A DNA stretch of 64,000 nt from Amphiduros pacificus (taxonomy: Eukaryota; Annelida; Polychaeta; Phyllodocida; Hesionidae), in assembly GCA_949316495.1 (NCBI GenBank), contig OX439005.1:43522682-43586681 (forward strand), given 5' to 3'. Shown here one piece after another: positions 37,601 to 52,377 of this stretch. Numbering within the stretch: position 1 is the first letter of the stretch; every line of letters starts with the position of its first letter. A model generated the notes under the pieces. That model was given only the letters and a program-made list of their open reading frames with translations, made no database searches and was not told the origin of the DNA. The translations under genes and the position numbers were made by a program.

Positions 37601-40600
37601 GCTGAGATGTGTCATCTATTATCATCAGAAAATTATAAGAGATTGTCAAAAAAATTAAAAATCATTTTACAATTGCTTTGTTTGTTACCAGTCAAATCAA
37701 AATTAAATCGTACTTTTACATGTTTTAATTCGATTTTTAAATCTATTGAATCAGTTGACAGTTTACACGTTACAAGACCAGCCCTGAAGAAGAAGTAAGG
37801 GGAGTGTAGATTTGAGATACATGGGTGAATGGCTCTCACAAAATGCTCAAGCAAACAGAAGAAATTCTTACACTAACTTTAGTTCCTCCCTTTCCTTCCT
37901 TTCCTCTAATTGAGCGCACCCCGGGGCAATTTGCCCCATTTGAAATAACGAGCCTGCTATTCCACTTTGTTAGCATATTCATATTTCTACATGGGGACAC
38001 ATTGCCAACACAAGGCGGCTATCAAAAAGCTTGCCAACCTCTCAATTATGCCCAATTAAAGAAAGGCTAAGGGTGAAGCCTATAAATGTTTTATATCATA
38101 TCATTTTGTCGTGTCAGCGACGTTTGGCCCATGGCAAGGCCTCCACACTTCATGGTCAAGGATAAACTCCCCTTGTATTTCTTCAGCAGATATTAATTTT
38201 AATTCATTCTCAACATACTCATTATGCTTATAGATATTAAACGAGAATACACAAATAATATGCGCCACACTTGTAGCAATGTGTAATATTGAAACGTCTT
38301 TTTCCTTTATATTATGGGTCACTTCTCTACATTCCAACATATCTTGGTTATATCTTGGAGAAGTCTTGGATCAGTTGGTGCACAATGCGCACGAGTGACC
38401 TTTCACCACATATGTTCCGATCCTGACTTAAACAGATAGCATCTCTTCTATCCTCATCAGACATGCTTGTCACGCACAACCAGCCAGCCCTATTACATAA
38501 TAAGCTCCTTAAAGCTCAGAGAGGATGAAAGCAACAATAATAGGACTTAATAGTTTATTTCACTTGGTTATCATCACCATAATTGTGGGATCTATTAGTT
38601 TAATCCAGAATATTTAAGCTGTTTTGTCTACGATTCATACAAAGGCGCGGAGGAGCATTGTTCCTTGTGGCATTCATTTTGGCCATTTATATGTTCTCTC
38701 AACCCATCACTTTAGCTAATATATATCAGGGAGTCGGGTGATATGGCATTAGCTTCCAATGCTAGTCCCACCAGCGCACACATAAATAGCCACAGCCCAT
38801 CAAAGTGTGCTGATTAAACTTTGAGGGGCGAATTATCGGTGTGACAATGGGATGGTGTTACATGTAAAATTGCCACTCAGATGTTATTGGAAAGTTTCTC
38901 ACGTTATGGTGCCGAATGCAATTCTCTCAGAGAGATTTCAAGCTGTGACATGAATGACTTGCTTTATTTAATTGTTTCCTTCGTGGCTGATGTATCTGTG
39001 GCCATTTTAAATGACATAAATCTCCATTATTTTTATATTGGACCATGTCTATTACCTCAATCTTAGTGAATAGCATTTCGAATTGTTACTAGTATTCTGT
39101 TGATCATATACGTGACAGAAAGTTCAATAAAAAGTCATTACTCGCAAAGACCACACACCCAGGTAACGCAGACGTATTCTCCACACCAGACACAATCGAT
39201 TATATTTGGAGGCAATGATGTAAGAAAATGTAAAGAAAACTGTAACAATGTCCCAGCAGACCACATCAGATAAAAACTACAAGAATGTGACCAGACACAA
39301 ACTGTGGGTAGGTGTGTTGGCAGGGATCCTGGGACAACCCCAGGGCATAGCGGTCTGGCCACTGTTCATAATGTGTCCAACATCTCACCCTATGGCATTG
39401 TGCCTTATCCTTCCATACAAACTGTGCAACAAGGGGAAAAACACAAACAATTGTGGCCACTGTTATTTGTGCTTCATCAAGTCCCACGTAACTGTAACAT
39501 CCATTCATGTCTTTGTGTGGATCCAAGTTAAATTGGCATCTTAAGTAACAATTTGGGTACTCAGTCCAGGCACTTATGCAGTGTCCATAAACTCATAGAG
39601 GTACTTGTCCTCGTAGATGTGTTTTGATGTTGGACCATCAAGGCTAATGTACTGTATAAGAGGTCTCCTACACCAGATATAACCAAGATGGAAACAGAAT
39701 ACTTATCTAGAGGTCTGTGGGAATAACAAGAAACTAAACATACTTGGCTACACACCTAAGATGTTCCAGCATTGTGTACATAATGCAACAAGCTTAGAGT
39801 GTTTTGACCTTAGAACTTGTTACTGCCTAATGTGCCTATAATGAGATTTTATTTTCAAACTGTTTAACTGTTCTTAAAACATTGAAAATGAAACAGGATA
39901 CCTTTTTGATTTTGAACTATTCTGACTTCTAGGAGATAATTATTAAGCTATTTGTTTTTATCCAGACTTTAAGTTCACTATAATAGTCTTTTTTGAATAA
40001 CCATTTTTTTAATCATTTGAATGAGTGATCAAAAGGACAGGTGGTTGAATTCATTGGCCTTCTTAGCAAGATGTTCCAACCGGCATCCTTACTAATGGGT
40101 AGAAACCACAGTCGGCACTGCTGGACGCAAATCTCATTAAGCTTATTTAAGTTGCTTGTCTCTCACATATATTACTGTTCTGAAGATGATTACCCCCTAA
40201 AACACATGGCAAATTGCTAACTCATAACATATCGATACAGGAACTCAATAACCCAGATTGCGTCCAGGTAATCAAAATCAAAACATTTATTTTAAAAATG
40301 TGAAGTCATTTGAGAAATAGGATAGTATTATATTAGTCCCCTGAGAGGCAACACAAATGTGCAAATCTCAAAATGCTTTCTGGCCGTTCTCTGAAGAATA
40401 TACATGCAAATGCATTCCAGTATGAAAGCTGATGAAAAGAAAGACGGCATGTTACTTGACTGAGGATCGTGACAAACTGGAAGAATCTGAAATGCACCTT
40501 TCAATCATTTTACTGTAGCATCACACAGCTTGACCTCGTATACTTTAGACATTTTGCCTCATCAATCGGCTAGCTCAGTGTATAGATCTAATGAAAATAT

Positions 40601-42299
40601 TAATGTCTGGAAATGCCGTAAATAGTAGTTAGAATGTTGGTTTGATTTGGAATAGATTTGTAATTGAACAATTGGCCAATCATAAGAGAAAGGAACAGGT
40701 CTGCCCCTTGCCTGAGCAGGTTTATGTTAACTGAGCGGTATATGTTACCAGTCCAAGCTTGGACTATCTCAGATCATGCAAAACGCATATAACATTTTCC
40801 CATATATGTGTTCTTCTCCATTTAACATCGTTTGATTTGCATGATAGACAATAAAGGAACATTAACATTCAGAAAGAATATCATAAGACAGCTTTCAAAA
40901 CAGAAATCACATTTATCTATCAGAGTTGGGTTCATGTTAACTGTATGCACTTTGCAAGAATATAAATCCTCTTATACGGTATAGATGTTTATAAAGGACC
41001 GGAACCGCTGGCTTTAGATTATATTTTTCACATAGACATATATTCTAGGTTTCTGAAAATATGATAAAGCAAGTTACTTAAAGAACATATTGGCTTTGAA
41101 ATAGAGACATTTGTCTACCTCATGTTGTGGAGCTTGTTATATAATTGAGAGCTACTCATGGAGCTAGTTCGTTCATGTGGTGAGCAGGATGGTCTTGGCG
41201 GACAGTTTGTCCACCTAACTCTATCTTCATATTTCTTCATTAGTGGTCAAAGTAGCTTCATTAATGGGGGATCGTCCACCGTTTGTCATCATGTCACGGT
41301 CGTCCTCACCCACTAGGAGAAAATGTGAGCAGGAAACTTGCTCGGCAAGAAACATGTTGAAAGCAAAAAATATAATAAGAATTGCTCACAATAAGCGTAA
41401 ATCATTTAACATGGTAACAGTGGCACAAATCTATCTATGGAATCATAACCAGGACAATCGAGATGAGAGGTGATTTGATTTTGTACTTTGTGAACATATT
41501 TGAGTAACCTTTGAGAAACACACAAAAATATTATATCTGCTGGATGTTAAGGTGATTTGCTTTGAGATGTTTTTAGAAGGACTGTAAGTGTAAAAATGGA
41601 TCTTTATTTTCTGATTGATTTAAAAAGCAAAATGTATAATTCATTTATTCCTTTTATCACAAAATATTGTGTGTCATTAAGATCTAACTGAACAAGTTAA
41701 GGGAAGCCCGCCATTGCCCTGTAGACGTAAGGGGCACAGACCCGCTCCTAATGAGCCACGGGACCTTGGATACAGGTCCCTGGACCCCAACCAAGCCCTA
41801 AACTCCTGCATTATACCCATATGGCTACACGGACTCCATGTTCCTGAGCCACATCTAGCCCATGACCCTGAAAGATCTTATTAAGTATGAATCATTGTTA
41901 AGCATGTTGATCAATTTTGATTTATTTTATTTGTTGATGCAATACTATTCTATCTATAAATTTCAAACTCAACATAATATATGTATATTGTCATCAGATT
42001 GTGTTTTCCTGAAAGTTACATTGAATGATTATATATTTGATATTGAAATATAGTTAGTATTTTTTTTTTACTTAATACAGGAAGGAAAATAGTGAAAAAC
42101 GTTTTTCCTGAGGGTAAATGCTCGTATATATATAAGATATTTTTGGGCTCCCACTAACTTTGCCCGGTGAGCCCATGGGTAATATTGCAACGCTGTTGTC
42201 CAGCGTATTTTAGCCTTGTGCCCTCGGGCTAAAAGCCCTTTATCATCCGGTGGAAACGTGAACACCGTATTGTGAAGTGCTTAATACAGGATGATTTAA

Positions 42300-43070
42300 T
42301 AAGACAATCTTAATGAGTAGCCATTTGAACACGTAGGAAGGGGCGGTCTGTAATTAGAAGGGTCCTCATAACCGTGTTATAATTAGTCCGTACCATAGGG
42401 CGGTACCAAATATAACGGCTTGCCCTGTTTTGTGAGGAAAACTTGCTCCAAAGTTGCCCGTCCCCGGGGCTACATTTTCCTCTCTTCGTGGAGACTCAAT
42501 GGCATTTTGTTTTGTTGGACCCGACAATTATAACATCTTCATAAGGTGGCTTTCTCGCAGGTTTGGCGTGAGTGGCACAGCTGAGCGCTGCCGGGGCGTG
42601 CCGCTAAGGAGAACGGGATTTGCCACAGATATCACGTCCTACTCGCGAGATTAGTGCCGGCCCCGGGGCTCGCCGCGAGACTTGGTCACCCAAACTCTCT
42701 CAAGGTGTTCACAACTAACAGCCAACTTTCAACGTGGAGCCTATTTCTCGAATACGTCCTCTTAATTATGTCTTCCCCCAAAACGCCGATTTCTCACCTC
42801 TTTTTGCCTTGACAAACTAATTTGAGCTGAAGTCTGCGGAATATGAGGTGATTAGGAGCCCATCAACACATCCTACTAGTCTCAAGAAAAACACGCATTA
42901 ACCGGCTTATAAATGCGGCCATTAGTTTGTTTGCTGCCTTTGACTCCTGCTTTATATGTGTGTAATGAAGTTAATATAGCATGGAGCACACCTGCAGCCA
43001 TCAAAGATTCAGGCACATGACGCTGCCACGTCGGCCACCAAGACGGCGTCTTTGTCTTCATAATCACAAC
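42300..43070. promoter_or_regulatory. Candidate regulatory island 3
   Basis: Long complex block with several homeodomain cores: 'ctgtaattagaag', 'ataattagtcc', 'ctcttaattatg', 'gcggccattag'. GC-rich patches (gcccgtccccggggcta, ggccccggggctcgccgc) sit beside them. No coding sequence is supported. Confidence 0.3.
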
Positions 43071-44057
43071 TCAATTTTTACCACTCTCCCTAAGAGCATA
43101 AAGAGTGCTTAGAAAGGAATGGCATCTTTATGTTGAAACTGCACAGAGACTGCCTTGTGTTTGTTTGAACAGTTCTATACAGATGTGGCACATCCCCCCT
43201 CCAACCGCCTCCCTCTTTCTTTGCATACCACATCTTAATGTAAACCATGATCACGTCCCATTGTTCTCTTAGTGACAAATTACCAAATTGCCCCAAAGTT
43301 TTGGAAAAGTAAAAAATGGTTCCCATAATATCGCAGCCGCCCAAACTTTGCTTTTAGTTACCCAGGACATTTGATGAGCCTGCAACTAGGAATGTGGTTA
43401 AGAATGTCCATATACTCCATCCCCCTTTGGAGTGGCGGACATCTGGGAATGGTAACGCACTTCTTGAGGGTCATCAGCGAATCTACAAGAGCCTGGTCGT
43501 TCAGAACAAATATGTTTTCTGTCTATTTAAGTAATGAAGTCCTGTGTAGAATCCTGAGCCGGCACAATAGGCAGGCACTGATTGCTTCAGGACCAGACGG
43601 GGAGTACCACTTGGCAAGATGGGTTTTTGTTTGGAGTGTTCTCTCCTCAGACAATACGGTCACTGCTTAATGAGAGGCACGTGTATATTGTCTATGCACA
43701 ACCCGTTAGTTTCGCCACAAGAGGTGTACGACTCGTTAATAGTCGCTTACACCACCATTTAGAGGTGTGACAATGCCGGCTGTATTATGGACCTCACTAT
43801 AAACCAGAGGCGAGTGGGGCCTAGTTTGGGAGACGTACGCTTTGTGGACACGATAAGGAGATGGGTAACTGGGCTTAGTAAACCAGGCGTGTGATCAAGT
43901 AGCCGCTAACACAAACTCACCCTCCAGACATTAGTTAGGCTACCAAGGTCTATCTGACACTTGCAATCAGGAAAAAGAACTTTCTAAAAAAAATGCAATA
44001 TGCTAAAATGTATTATATATTTTACCAATTAATACCGATATTTAAATTTTACCACGT

Positions 44058-44243
44058 CTGCAATTGTGATTAAATTAAATCTCTCTCTCTCTGTCTGTCT
44101 CTGGCTGTCTGTCTCTGTCTGTATGTCTGTCTGTCTCTCTCTGTCTGTCTCTCTGTCTGTCTCTCTGTCTCTCTCTCTCTGTCTCTCTCTCTTTCTGTCT
44201 CTCTGAGGTACGACATAAGCCTGCAATTGTGATTAAATTAAAT
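44058..44243. repeat. CT-rich insert between 23-bp direct repeats
   Basis: ctgcaattgtgattaaatta+aat occurs at 44058-44080 and again, identical, at 44221-44243. Between them are about 125 bp of (ctgt/ctct)n and 'gaggtacgacataag'. This is either a target duplication from a small insertion or a local duplication with later microsatellite growth. Confidence 0.85.
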
Positions 44244-45283
44244 ATACAAGTTTGTTAAAGACACTCAATTTCAATGTGAATAAGAGATTGCACTCTGCCT
44301 GCGGGTAAGCAGTTTGGTAAGCCTTATTCTTGTGGTCATCTGCTAGAATTATACGCGTTAACATGTTGTGGTTGCAGTTGCAGAGTACAGAAATATACCC
44401 AATCGTGAGTAATGTGTTAACTAATTGTTTATTTGTGCTGTTTCCGAGATAGAGGGCGATGGGATGATGGCGTGAGTGGTAAATGAGGTACACAAGTCCA
44501 TCTACAACTTTGCTCCTTCATCTGCAAATAAATCTCTCTGCCCTAGACCTAGCTAACGGCCGAACCGGACTAAGAAATTGAGCCAATTAACCCACAGATC
44601 AAGAAAATTTGATAATCTTTTTGTTTCTTTGTTTCTTACTAATGAAGAGCAATTAAGGAGGTCGGGATCTTTTGTCCGGAGGACACAACACCTAAGCCAC
44701 GAGATGATGAAGATCCGGCGTGATACTCGATTCCTAACCTCCATGATCCACTGACTTCACTATCTAATTGCGGGGTAACCCACACCACAACTGTACTTCA
44801 ATTAAGACTTGGAGGAAAAGGCCTTGAAGGAGATGTAGCTTTCATGTCAACCAGAAACTGTTGCCACAGACCTACTGATTCTGTCTTTGACATGGGTATT
44901 TTTTTCTTTTTGTTGTTTGGTATAATGCCAGAAGACTCCAGATTGACTGCTTTGTTTTGTTTCATCCCAAATAAGATGATAGTTTTATAAGATATGACAA
45001 CATCTGTCAGGGAGTTACTTTAACTTTTTAATTGATAACACATGCTCAAGAGAAATTTCTTTGTCTTGTATTTTATAACTATGTATGGCTATATGATAGG
45101 GCTTTGTAGTATTAGTATTAAGGTTCATTTTAATTTTTTTTTAATGCATTTCTAAAACAATCAAATGACAACCTGACTACACACTCGTGCCAAAATCGCT
45201 CATGTTTTTTAAATTGAGAACCGTTTAGATGATAGATATCAAATCTGTTTTGACCTTTATTTCAAATTCTACAAACATATATG

Positions 45284-45655
45284 ACGATTCTCACTGCTCG
45301 AGAAGGCCATGCTGCCATCTGGAGTGTTAAAATTTGTCTCGCATATGTAAACTTTTTAGAAATGCAAGCTTGGCTAATAGTAGTCACTAAATCTGATTGA
45401 CGTGTCATTTTATCTTAATAAGTTTATTACACACATAACCGCCTTTCTATTATTCCAAAGAATAAAAAACGGATTATCCTTTTTCTGTATACACATTTGT
45501 TGCCATGATGTAAATGTATTCCATTCACAGCGCACTGAATAGTATTAATCATATCAGCTGTCTATAAACGTATCCCAGCATGCATTGTACCTTATACAAG
45601 AGACACCTGGTGGATGACAAATGTTGAACTCAAGCAGTGAGAATTCACGTGCCAA
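45284..45655. repeat. Possible small inverted-repeat element
   Basis: 'attctcactgctcgag' at about 45285-45300 is mirrored by 'ctcaagcagtgagaatt' at about 45632-45648, giving 16-bp inverted ends with one mismatch around a 370-bp AT-rich body. The left end also matches 29641-29720 (reverse). No clear target duplication. Confidence 0.4.
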
Positions 45656-47446
45656 ACTTTAGTTCCTGTAGCTTCAAATGTATTAAATCATATGAATCCG
45701 AGGCGGGTATTATACCTCTCAGTCATTCATTCCTCCTTTCAAAGTCATGTGGCATGATTAAAATTACACCAATATCGCCAATCCTACTTTTTTTTCAAAT
45801 TGTTATTATATTTTGCATATTATATTGACTTCATAGATATCCTAGCATGAGATAAAATCATTTTAAGAAGATAGAATGTAATTCACTTGTCATCAAATTC
45901 AATAGATATCAATCCAAAACTTGTCAAAAAGTATCTCCAGGTAATATAAAATATGTTGCTGTACGCACTACCCATCAAAGTCAATGTTTTAAAGAGAAGC
46001 ACAGGTCACATCTTCCATTGATTTCTAACTTCGTGAGATGCTTTAGGACAAATATACCCAAGAATTTAGTGCAGTAATTTGTAATGAATATATACTTACT
46101 GGAAAAGAAACAAGGAATGTACACTTTAAGTTGAGTCTTGACTGACTGTTATATGGTACAAGTGTATATGTGAACAAAACACGATGTAAGCTTAGATAGG
46201 GAAAGTGGGTGATTTATAGGAATTATGCTCATATTGGCAGGTATTAGGGGAAGGTGAGCCCATATTGTGAGACAGATGGACCCCAAACCTGGGCAAATTG
46301 TGGCCTGATTGGCAGAGCGATTAGCGTCTATTAGTGTCTAGTCGTATTGTGTCGATGTGCCACTTAGCGCCGTGAATGTCTTGAAGGGAAAATTGATAAC
46401 AAGATTGTTTTGAAACACAGTTGTGGAAGGGCTACACATCAAAGCTTGGCGAGGTTAAACTGGAGATTGCCTTCATGCTCGCCTGTCACCATGCAATTGG
46501 GCTAAATTCCACTGCACACAAAACAAGCCATGACAGCTACTTTCTCCCATGTTGCATTGGAGGTAGCATTAGCGCTATTAGAGGGTCACGGGACTGACAA
46601 CCAAAACGAGGCTCAACCCTTAGGCTTCTTATCTGTGGAAGGAACTTCTTGGCAAATTGAGACTTGTCCGTTGTAGATGTGAACATAAACTAGCATTTCC
46701 TTGAAAATGGTGACTTGAATCTTTGTGGAAATGAAGATAAGATCTTTATATAATATAATTCATTCCTAATCACAGAATACAGTCCCAAATGACTATCTTT
46801 CTGAGGAGTTTATCTTGTGCTACAAGAGGCATATATTTTCCTGCTTTCAACCACTTGACAAAGGTTGTCAGACAGATTCACTTAAACCTTGTTGACATAA
46901 GATACCAAAACTTGCAATTAGATAGAAAGTTGAGACCTGCAGTAACCCAAGAATCCATAGAGGTGAAATTGCCTTGTAGAAATTAGGCAAGCAAGGAGAA
47001 TGTCAACAAATGAGAGTCAGACATTGGATATAGTGTTCCTTGACGTCTTATAATGGGTCTATTGCCCAAGCTGACAAGAGTAGCAAGAATACTCGGATTC
47101 ATTAGGTAACAAAGCATTCCTGGTCAGATTACAATGTCTTATGTGGTGTATATCTAAATGGTGTGATTACTTTATCCATGTCCACCATTGTGAAAAAAGT
47201 GCGCATGTCAATCACATGTCAGCGAGAGACGCTATGTCCCAGAATGCAACACGTTTCCTCGCAGATCCTTGTGGGAAAACATTTTGAGGTAATTAGTTCC
47301 ATCTTTATAAGATTTCCCCCTCACATCCTGTAATGTGAAGATTTAATAGGGTATAACAAAATACCATACGCGAGTTCTCCGTTATGAACCGAAATTGTGG
47401 AACAGGGTTTAACATATATCGATCATGAAAAACACATGAAAAACAC

Positions 47447-47449
<3 letters not shown>

Positions 47450-47486
<37 letters not shown>
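47450..47486. repeat. (CA)n microsatellite
   Basis: 37 bp of CA repeat in AT-rich sequence. Confidence 0.97.
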
Positions 47487-47488
<2 letters not shown>

Positions 47489-49768
47489 TATATATTTATA
47501 TATATACAGTTAGAAATTATAAACATGTTGTAAATAGACTCACCGGGACCTTGACCATACCGAATAATCACTTTGTTATTGTATATAAAATGAATTTGAT
47601 ATGGCCCTATCACACGATAACATATATAAATTATCTATTTCTGTAGATAAACTTGGCAACCATTAAAAATCACAATATGATGCTAGCCATTATATTAATA
47701 GTATTAAAGTGGATTATATTAAGGTAGAAAAGGAGAGAATATTCCAGGTGTGACAAGTGTCGCAATATAGCTGACAAAAGAGCTACTTAAATGTAGGATC
47801 TTTGTGGGACTTTGTTCTGAGTGTTGAAACTATGCAAACCTTCAATGTGCATGATCAGCTATCATTAACATCACATGATATGAAATATTCAGGTGGCTAA
47901 TGAGTGAGTAATCTTCATTGGTCAGAACACAGAGCTGTCAGAATCATACCGTCTGCTACATTTCTTATGAAAACCAATGCCTTCAACAAGGATGAAATCC
48001 ACTTTTTCAAAATTACTTGCAGCGTCGTATTTTCTTCAGATATGATTTTCAGTTTCACATGCTAAGCTCTGCATATGTAAAGCGAAAAAACTTTAAAATA
48101 TCTACACAATACCTGAGTGATGAATGTTGCGTTTATGAAAACATGCAAAAGTGAATATTGAAATGATTTTAAACAATTTTGTCACAGCTGCTATGCATCC
48201 CTAAGACAATATTCTGTGTATCCCAAAGACCATCTCTGTGACAAGAGAGATTTATGGTTGTAATATATTATTCCCATCACTCACTATTCCCACAGGAATT
48301 CTCATTATCCAAGACATAGATCAACATATGAGCATAAAACCTCAGACATTTACATCTGAACATAAAGAAACATTAGCATTCTAATGATGATATACCAAAG
48401 AAAAAAATTCTAATATTATTTGTTTGGTTGGGAAAGGACGATGACTGGCAGTTGGGTCATACTGCACACCAAAGCATTGAGTGCCCCTGCTGTGCTCAAC
48501 ATCAACGTAACAGATTTAAGCAGATCGCCTGGGGTGAGGTGTGTTTTTAAATGTCAGGTCCCCTGAGGTTGGGGCTGGCACAGGGGGATTACACACCATG
48601 CAGACAAATAAACACAAGTAATTGTAAATGGGACACGAGTGCTGTCCACCAAATCTATGATTGCCAATTTTGAAATTGTAATATTAAAATGTCAAAGAAG
48701 AACACCTGTATATATGAAGGGGTACTCTTGCTTAATTTGAATTTGTACCAATTAGTTGATCACTAAATGTTCAAAGGTGTTACTTTGACATTCAAATGAA
48801 CAATTATCGTGAATGATTGATGACGTCATAGAGGTAGCGTGACGATAGAGTGATTGGCCCTGTATTCATTCAAAGCATGATAAAATATTACTTAGCTCAG
48901 ACAGTAGCTTAATAAATTGTTCACTGTAATATTAATTTCATAACTCTACACATAAGCCTGCATTTGAGAGAGGGCATCCATACAATGCTCATTTAACATG
49001 TATCAATATTTAATTTATTGTTGTAGAATATCTTTGTAAAAAAAAGTAGTAGCTCAAAATGTTAATGTATTATGTGGTTCATAAGACATGCAAAAAAGCC
49101 AATTACCTTCTTTTGACTTTTATCGTTCCAGTTTATCAAGTTACATAATATCCAACACAAGGAATAATTTGAATTTAAAGTCCATAAAAGTCCATAAAAG
49201 TCGAATTGGAGGAATTGGTCTTGATGTCGGTATAATATCCATGCGATGTGTGGGATGACATCTTGTTTACCTCATTTGATGGTTGAGCTTAAAGAGAAGA
49301 GCTTTAGAATATTCTCTTGGTGTTCAGATCCTTCTTTTGGATATTCATTGGTTCCTTACTTACTTCTTTATATATTTGATGTAATCCCTTTTGAGCCTAC
49401 AATATCAGGGACCTAACGTCATGACATGCTGTTTAACATCATGACAATCAAAACCAAAGTTTATACATTCTTAGACCAAACTTTGCCCAATATCTCACCA
49501 TTTAATGTTCACGAAGTTTGTAAATCATGCCACAATATGACATTTTATCAAGAAGTCAGGCCTCAATTGAATGGCATGCTATGATCTATTGTTACCAATA
49601 TTAGGGTCGGTGACTGAGACAGTGACATCTCTTTTCGTTCTTCAGGAAGCAAGAACATTCTAAGAAAGCATCCAGGAAATAGAGCTTTAAATATCATTAA
49701 AAGTTAAAAGATGTATGATGACTTTTTAACAGAAATTATTAATATAAATTGCTATTTATATTTTTTTC

Positions 49769-49847
49769 ATTAAGTCAAATTATACCACTAGATAAGGATC
49801 GCGCTCTCAAACTAGGTCAATATGATATTTTGACTTAATGAATATGA
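49769..49847. other. Imperfect hairpin
   Basis: ttcattaagtcaaattata (49769) pairs with tatgatattttgacttaatgaa (to 49847), with further ctag/ctag pairing inward and a loop containing ggatcgcgctctc. It could be a small RNA precursor or the remnant of an inverted-repeat element; only structure supports it. Confidence 0.25.
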
Positions 49848-50389
49848 ATAATAATGACCACAAATATTAACTTTTCAGCAGATAAGCATTTAGAAATGAA
49901 TAGTGTTTTTCATAAAATGTCAGTAACCTTGTAAATCAATTTGAAGCCAAACGTTTAAGGGTTTACTTAAAACAACTAATGAATTATGAAAACTTTAACC
50001 TTTATATGTTGATTCAACAACCTTCTGAGTGAATAATACTAATGAAGAATTCATCCAAGCCTTCATCCTGGGACGTTAGATTAGTCCATCATGTATTTAA
50101 TACATCTGGCCTTCTTGAATAAATTACTCTTCTTTTACAAAGGCCAGAATCATACAACCCCGTGTTTGTGATGACCATTAATTTCAGCTTAATGTTTTAT
50201 TTGTATGAAATATTAAATACTGTTAGAATATCTCCATGCATAGAGTAAGGTTAAACCTGGCTATTTGGCAGACTAAAACCTGGATGCCACCCTCAATCTT
50301 CACTCAATTCAAAGTTACCTGTTTAGCCCACTTTACCAGTCACAATTGATTTCCACCAAATGGCATTTATTAGGTTTGGTGTTGAGTTG

Positions 50390-50920
50390 AGGGGTGGTTT
50401 TATTCTATAAATCCTGCTTCAGTGTGGAGCCTGTGGGCTGCAGTAGACAGGACTAGTTGAGTATGCTCCATACCAGCTGCAGGTCAAATTGGAGAGATGC
50501 TGTTTAGCCTACTAGACCACCCATGGATCATCCCACTGTCTAATACGATTGTCAACGATTGCCCTCTGCGATGTACGCCAACAAGGATTAGCACTGGCCC
50601 CCAGATACCTTCAGACCCAACTGACAGTAACTTTACCCCTCCACGTTGCCAACTAATCACAAAACTCAGTCTCTACCTAATGGCTAATGGTAATGAAAAT
50701 ATTTACATTTCACAGCATGTTTCTTTTTAGTAATTGAAGGGGCGTGGAAATAAACTAATTACAAAGAGTTGGGGTCCATCTAAGTTGCCCTCTCCCCCTA
50801 CTGCTTACCTTCAACTGCCCTGACAAGAGGGAAGTACATTTTGCTTGGCAACGCTAACCCTCCTTGTATGCCGAACTCGTGCTGGGCGTTAGCCACCAGG
50901 AAATAATACGCCTGTGCCCA
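50390..50920. promoter_or_regulatory. Candidate regulatory island 4
   Basis: Complex block with 'gctgcaggtcaaattgg' and 'aactaattacaaagag'. A 77-codon frame (50497-50730) has no recognisable domain. Confidence 0.25.
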
Positions 50921-52377
50921 ATACTCTATATCTGTTTTCCATCATCACATTCTGGTGATCTTCTCCATGTGAGCGGGAACTGCATAACTGATCATCGTCT
51001 TTTTAAGATAAATCATGATAAAAGTTTTGATTGTGTAAGAAAAGATTTGTGTTAGAAAAGATTAGTTTGAATCTGCGTGAAACTTGTCTGCATATATGAA
51101 CTATGAATAGTTCTTTCTAGGCCTTTTTGATTTGCATGAAATACACCATAAAGGATGATTTTATCCAATGAATTTAGGAGGAAACTTCAAAATTACACCC
51201 ACCAGTTTGTTAATCTCCACTAAAAAGGCTAAACGTTCCTTTCATCTGTACAATTCCCTTCCCATTTACACATGTTTTCACATTCATTTGGTGGTGAACA
51301 AACAGCGCAGAAAAAAAGACAGCAAAGAGTAAAATCACCAGTTGATTACAAGCTAACTTGGTTTGGGCAGGCCCTATACATTTGCGAATACAGGCTTGTC
51401 TGAGTGATGCTGCAAGCAATCAGTACAAATTAGATTCCACTTGACTTCTGACATCAATAAAAACCCCACTCATATTGGCACCTAGTTTTGCTGATTACAT
51501 TTGCCTGACTTCTGAAAGGCATTTACACACGAACAATAATCTAAAATAAACAGTTAACAGAGCAGAATGACGGCCTTTATAGGATACCTCAATAGCAAGC
51601 AGGCGGTGATGGACCAAATTGCTTGTTTGTTATCAGTTGTGCTAAAATGCTGAAATATTCATGATTCAATTATAAAAATTGGGGGGATTGGGAGATGCAT
51701 ATTAGTGAATGGATTTTTCTATGGTAAAGCATGTTAATTGTCTATTGGCAATAGTCCTGATGGATCAGTGAGGAGCAAAGCGAAATCACAAATGTTACAT
51801 GGGCCTTTCTTCTTGTGATGCATACCGTGTATGGATGAATAGGATGCCATCAAAAATTGATGAAGACCTTTAAAATGGGACAGCATATGTGGACAGAATC
51901 CTAACGTGTCTGTGACACAGGTTATAGACTCACCAGCTTTAATATAGGAAATACCGAAATCAGATAATTTGTGTCTACTAGAGTTCGGTTCCCCCGCTAT
52001 TGTATGCTAGTTCTTGTTTGAAATCATCAGATAAATTTAGAATTTTCATATTAATGGAAAGCCAAAAACTCTCAAAATCTAACTGGTAAATTCTAAAACC
52101 GGAAGTGATTATTTCCATTTTTTACTCCATGTTTGAGCAGAATATTTATTATATTTATTTTTTATTATGCACACACAACAGTTAAGTACATAATTGATGT
52201 TTTTTTGCATGTGTGACTCACAAGAGATAAATTCTAATCACTTTGTTTGCATCCTGATGAAATATTGGCATATTTATACATGTAAGTGCATGTGTAAATA
52301 TTTTGTATTGTTTGCATTTCACGACGACCTAATTTTAATCAAGAGAGTATAAAAGCTGTCATGAAGTCATTCAGGTC

